From the NCBI GenBank assembly GCA_032871835.1, contig CM065300.1:4841768-4905767 (forward strand): DNA of 64,000 nt, in the 5' to 3' direction. The notes beneath the pieces were generated by a model. It was not told where the DNA came from. It was given only the letters and a program-made list of their open reading frames with translations, and searched no databases. The position numbers were made by a program, and so were the translations under genes. Shown here piece by piece: positions 59,525 to 64,000 of this stretch; positions within the stretch are counted from its first letter, which is position 1; the number at the start of each line of letters is the position of its first letter. The stretch is from Dipteronia dyeriana. Taxonomy: Eukaryota > Streptophyta > Magnoliopsida > Sapindales > Sapindaceae.

Positions 59525-60059
59525 AATATTCTATTCTTTTATTGGTAGGATAAATATAAAATTGTAATTTAAATTTGTCGATTTTTTACAGTAATAAATA
59601 AAATTACTTGGAATTCCCAAAAGGATAACATCTAGTTCGGGATTTCCAGAAAAGGGATATGATAATAAGATCATATGGAAGCAGAGCATGATAATAAGAA
59701 CATGCAAATATAATTCTCAGGACCATCAAATCCCGAATGGGCGGAGAAGCTCGTAGGAGCATGCCAGCCGAGCAGGGTCAAAATGACCTTAGCAAAAAGG
59801 CAAACCCGATGCACCAGACTTTGGAAAAATGCTCGGGACGCTATCGGGAGAAACTCCGGTGAAATGCGTAGCTGTGTTGAAGCACCTTTTTTTTTTAAAA
59901 AAAAAAAGAAGCTCAACGATTCGGCAAACCCTTACGTATAAAAACTAGGGAGACGTTCTTGGTATTGCGTAAGGACTCGAACGTATGATCATGGTGAGCC
60001 TTGATGTAACATTCGGGTAGCAACCGGGTATGAAACACAAGTGAAAAACTTCTGTCTCA

Positions 60060-60650
60060 AGATGACTCGGTTAATAATAAAGAAGCCAGTTTAATAAGAT
60101 ACTTGACAATTGAAGTCATTCGGGTAACAACCGGTTTAATAAGATACTCTGTTAAGTTACCCGAACAACGAAGAAGCCAGTTTAATAAGATACTTGGCAA
60201 TTGAAGTCATTCGGGTAACAACCGGTTTAATAAGATACTCGGTTAAGTTACCCGAACAACGAAGAAGCCAGTTTAATAAGATATTTGGCAATTGAAGTCA
60301 TTCGGGTAACAACCGGTTTAATAAGATACTCGGTTAAGTTACCCGAACAACGAAGAAGCCAGTTTAATAAGATACTTGGCAATTGAAGTTATTCGGGTAA
60401 CAACCGGTTTAATAAGATACTCGGTTAAGTTACCCGAGCATCGAAAAAGCCAGTTTAATAAGATACTTTGCAATTAAAGTTATTCGGGTAACAACCGGTT
60501 TAATAAGATACTCGGTTAAGTTACCCGAACATCAAAGAAGCAAGTTAAATAAAATACTTGGCAATTGAAGTTATTCGGGTAACAACCGGTTTAATAAGAT
60601 ACTCGGTTAAGTTACCCGACCATCAGCCAGTTTAATACAACACTCGACAA
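60060..60650. repeat. 91-bp tandem array in element B, about six units
   Basis: Units of TTTAATAAGATACTCGGTTAAG, TTACCCGAACAACGAAGAAG and CAATTGAAGTCATTCGGGTA repeat about every 91 bp. They are the same family as in A, in the same place relative to pol and the antisense gene. Units differ at a few places, such as CAACGAAGAAG against CATCGAAAAAG. Confidence 0.9.
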
Positions 60651-60791
60651 TAATCAGCAAAAAATAGACCAAAACCAGTCAACTCAGAATAAAATTGAAT
60701 TTTATTGCTCCTAAAAGAATGGTTACAGTTCAAAGAATGGTTCTTTACAAGTAAAAAATAAAGAATCAGAATTTTCTGCAAATTTACAAAA

Positions 60792-63755
60792 TCAAGGTTG
60801 CGAGGACTTTGAGCCTTTGCCAATACTCGGATCTGGCACCATCTTGTACTCACGAAGCAGACTCTCATTAGATGGCCAAGTAATATCATCGACAGTATCA
60901 TCCCTCCACTGGCTGTAATCTTCACCCGGGACTGGTCCGACATCCGGGACTCTTGACTTGAGTAAAAGGTCAAGAGAGAATGCTCGGACGGAATCTCTAA
61001 ATTCATAGGATGGGGCTCTTTGCCTTGACTACGACAATAGGCTCTCCATTCCTTCATTTGAATCCGAAGAGATTCCAAGGACCGGTCCACATGGTGTTTG
61101 ATTGACAACTCCCAATTAGCACGGGCTTTCTCGGTCGCCCTATTCTTGACTTTGAAGAACTCGCAGGCCGAAACTATCCCACGTTGAAATTCCTGAAGGA
61201 GTAGGGCATCATAAGCAGATGATCTTTTAAAACGATCCACCCCTTGAACTTCCAGTTCCAACCTAGCCTCTCGGGAAAGGGATTCAACTGTCAGCACTTG
61301 GAGCTCCAAATCTTCAATTTTTTGGTCATACGCCGACTTCGCCTGCTCCGCCTCCTGCTCGACCTTAAGCATGGATTCTTCAGCAGAAGAAAGAAGATTT
61401 TGAAGCTATGCAACCTTCTCCTCTGCCAGAGATGCCTTGTCCTCGACTTCAACCTGCTTCGCCAGGCAGTGGTCAGCAAATATCTGTACAGAGTCGACCT
61501 CCTGCTGATAAGCATGCTCAGCTCTAGCACGACCTTCCTCACTCGCTTTCAGCTGAGCCTCCAGACTCCTTATCCGATCAACTTGACATTGTTGCGTCTG
61601 AACAAGCTCAGCAAATTCGGCCACCATCTGCAAAAGAATATACTTAGAAATCCGACAGAAGCAAAACAATAAAGGAGTCAGAATTAACTGAGTCAGATTT
61701 AACTTACATAAGATGCGCCGTTGAAAACGTTTTGGAGATGTTCGGTCAGTGAACCATCTCTAAAACTGATTCAGCGGTCCTCCCAGATATAAGCCAGACC
61801 GGAGGACATATCCTGTAGCATATCCTAGGGAGAAAGGAATAAAAGAACCCCCGAGGGTTCATCTCCCAGATTTCCAAACTCGGGGGCAGGAGAAGCCTTG
61901 TTCGGCTCTAAGGATGGAGAAAGTACCCCCGAAGGTTCGGTCCCCATATCTCCAACTTCGGGAGTAGAAGAAGCCTTACTCGGTTATGAAGTGGCTGCAT
62001 CTACTGATGCTCCAGCACCAACACTCGGGGAAATCTCATCCGCAACATCTTCGTCGCTGGAGTCAATGAATGAGACTACCCGAGGAACTTTGAGAGGACG
62101 AGACGGTGAACTGACTGCCTTTCGCTTCTCACCCTGAGAACGGTGGAAGTTAAGATCAGCAGCAGGATCTTCTAACGGATCGTTCCGAAAAGACTCAAAG
62201 AACTCGGCACCGGTGGGCACTTGATCCGTCAAGAAGTTACCACCTTCGCCAGCTTCAAACCGTCCAACAGGCTCTTCACCTGGACCCTCATACCGCCTCT
62301 TCCTATTTTCAGGCAGTTGGGTGTCAGTCGACTCACCTTGGCCACTTGGACCAGCGAAATCTTGAGTAGAAGGCTGAGCACCCCGATCAACTCACTCGGG
62401 AATTTCCTCAGCGATATCAGTTTCCTCATCAACTCGGGTGGAGCAATACCTTCATCGCCTTGACGGGAAGCTTCCTTTCTACTCGCTTATAGAATCGCCT
62501 AAACCTGGCGAGCCTGAAGATCGCTGACAACGTCCGTATCGAACACTTAAAAAAATAATTAGAAAAGAAAATGGAAAAGAAGAGAAATACAACAGAGGGC
62601 GCCGGGTTATTTACAACGCCTGCGATGGCCCGAAATCTGTTTGAAGAAGCCGAGCTTTATCAAGTCATCCTCTTTGAAAAGATAGCTCTTGCTCCTCTTT
62701 TCCATAGTACGAACAGCTGCCCGAGTCAGCCTCTTCACCTCTGAATCGTTATAGTCAATTGTTTTCTTGTTCCACACTTCAGGGGAACAGAAGAAGCGGG
62801 GAACACTCAACACCATGTGGGAATCCCCAGATTGAACAGTGATTTCGAGCCCGAGGGCCCCTCCAACAAAAAACCAATTGTTCTTCCAAAATTTATTGGA
62901 TGTAGGGAATCCCCATATGAAACCCTTCTTTTTCGGGTCATCAGAAACATCGACCCCCCGATTCACCTTGGCTTCTGTGGGGACCCAAAAGTCCGAAGAA
63001 GTAGATGCAAGGAAATAGATCCCCGTTCTGCTAACCTGCCTCAGCGTAAAGAAATGCCTGATTTCATTCGGGGAAGGCAGCGAAAGGTTCATTCGACTGA
63101 ACATGTGCCACATACACATCAAGGCTTTGTAACTATTCGGGACCAACTAAGCTGGGGCTATCCCTGCCTCGGCCAAAAACTAGTTAATAAAAGGCTGAAG
63201 GGGAAGTGTGACGCCACAGCAAAGCATCGACCCATAAATTGCGACCATGCCCTTAGGAGGATTCCATACGGCTCTATCCCCTGCAGGAACAAAAGTGACT
63301 GAGGCGGGCAAGTCGAATCGGGAGTGGTATTTTTCTATCTCAGCTGGCCCGACCATATTCGGCTCAGTATCAAAGCCACTCGGGCGAGTATCAGAAAACA
63401 AAAGACGAGACGCCCTGTACACTTCATCAACGTCACCCTCGTTAACAGTCTGTTCTCTGGTCTGAACACTGCTCGAGTCGTGCTTGTATACTTTACTTGT
63501 GCTCTGATGTTTACCCATCCTTCGAGAAGATACCCTGTGATCAGAAATATCATAATCATAACTAGATGGAGAACTCGATACAGGGCTGAAAGTGACGTCA
63601 GGGTGAAGCCCAGAAACATCAACCTCTAAAAATGGAGGTTCATCTATTGGGATATCCCCCAGTAATCGTTTAATGCAAGATACTAACTGGAAATCCCCAC
63701 GCTCTAATGCATCAAAAGTGATTTTCAAGAGACGATGGCGGAAAGATGGCCCCAT
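60792..63755 (-). pseudogene. Antisense gene of element B: PF04195-like N-part, coiled-coil C-part
   Basis: Exon 1 is 63755-62615 (1141 nt, the same length as in A), intron 62614-62546 (69 nt, GTAAAT donor, TTTAAG acceptor), exon 2 from 62545. Exon 1 starts MGPSFRHRLLKITFD and has LPSPNEIRHFFTLRQV and GFIWGFPTSNKFWKN. Two stops replace Trp (near 63180) and Gln (near 63147). Exon 2 has an acidic part, the basic GEKRKAVSSPSRPLKVPRVV, and from about 61670 a long coiled coil (RIRSLEAQLKASEEGRARAEHAYQ is typical), then EVQGVDRFKRSSAYD, FFKVKNRATEKARANWE, ending KSSQP at 60795. This is the only copy here with the full coiled coil. Function unknown; a structural or RNA-linked role is possible. Confidence 0.75.
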
Positions 63756-64000
63756 TAAAACTAACCTTGAATTGAGACCGATGCAAGATCTTCAAGCGGA
63801 GAATCGCGAACTTCTGGATAAAGAAATCTGAGCTTGAAGAGATTTCTGCTGAATTTTTTAGAATAAACCAACAATGTCTCTCAACGAAGAATTTAAAGAT
63901 GAGACGGCACGAAACCCTAAGATTTTAAAGCGGAAAAAATTTATGACCAATCTCGATGACGTAGGCGACGCTTGGGGAAACGCAAAAATCATTTCTCATA

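Larger units (their letters stand above)
53331..64000 (+). mobile_element. Tat-lineage Ty3/gypsy element B, runs off the right edge
   Basis: The plus-strand order is 5' LTR, primer-binding site, gag, pol, (TA)n, tandem repeats, antisense gene. The 3' LTR is not reached: the last bases (ATCATTTCTCATA) match element A at 43738-43752, about 240 bp before the polypurine tract. Identity with A is high along the whole length. B lacks about 0.4 kb with the protease active site and has many in-frame stops. B interrupts A, so it inserted later. Confidence 0.85.

Noticed and set aside
60060..60650. CRISPR-like regular repeats
   Set aside because: The units are contiguous with no unique spacers, lie inside a plant retroelement, and repeat as a whole. 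This is an ordinary tandem array.
63324..63629. 101-codon frame opposite the antisense gene of element B, and its counterpart at 44098-44403
   Set aside because: Both are shadows of the well-kept exon 1 frame.

Overview
The window is nuclear DNA of a flowering plant, most likely a eudicot. It is AT-rich, its genes have short GT-AG introns, and it holds Ty1/copia, Ty3/gypsy, LINE, SINE, hAT-like and Mutator-like elements plus many MITEs. The species cannot be named from the sequence. Three protein-coding genes look intact: a nine-exon Rossmann-fold NAD(P)-binding protein on the minus strand (11415-9016), a seven-exon CDK-like protein kinase of the plant At1g54610/IBS1 type on the plus strand (24779-29497), and a small two-exon proline-rich protein with a cysteine-rich membrane module (30594-31153). 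An F-box gene (19268-20565) is broken by frameshifts.

Layout. 1-3594: the right end of a Tat-lineage Ty3/gypsy element (element C), fused on its left to a Ty1/copia gag fragment. 3595-9015: decayed intergenic DNA with an LTR-like block, a LINE fragment and a short module repeated 10 kb away. 9016-11415: the Rossmann gene, with a probable U12-type AT-AC intron. 11470-22310: repeats and segmental duplications, a solo-LTR-like insertion, a tRNA-type SINE with a 16-bp target duplication, an hAT-like element with an 8-bp duplication, and the F-box pseudogene. 24166-31153: the kinase gene and the CYSTM-like gene. 31154-42618: very AT-rich DNA with TIR elements, including a Mutator-like foldback element with a 9-bp duplication.

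42619-64000 holds two long relatives of element C, head to head. Element A (42619-53330) lies on the minus strand. Element B (53331 to beyond the window) lies on the plus strand and has inserted into the 5' LTR of A. Both carry LTRs, a primer-binding site, gag, pol (RT, RNase H, integrase), a block of about 91-bp tandem repeats, and then an intron-containing gene on the strand opposite to gag-pol. An antisense ORF and tandem repeats 3' of pol are known in the plant Tat clade (Grande, Retand), so the architecture is not new. What stands out is that all three copies keep the same intron, two of them keep an exon 1 of exactly the same length, and A and B carry complementary deletions: B lost the protease active-site region and A lost the middle of antisense exon 2. 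No copy is intact, and B has many transition-type stop codons, as expected of methylated silenced copies.

All homology calls come from reading motifs by eye. No database search was run.
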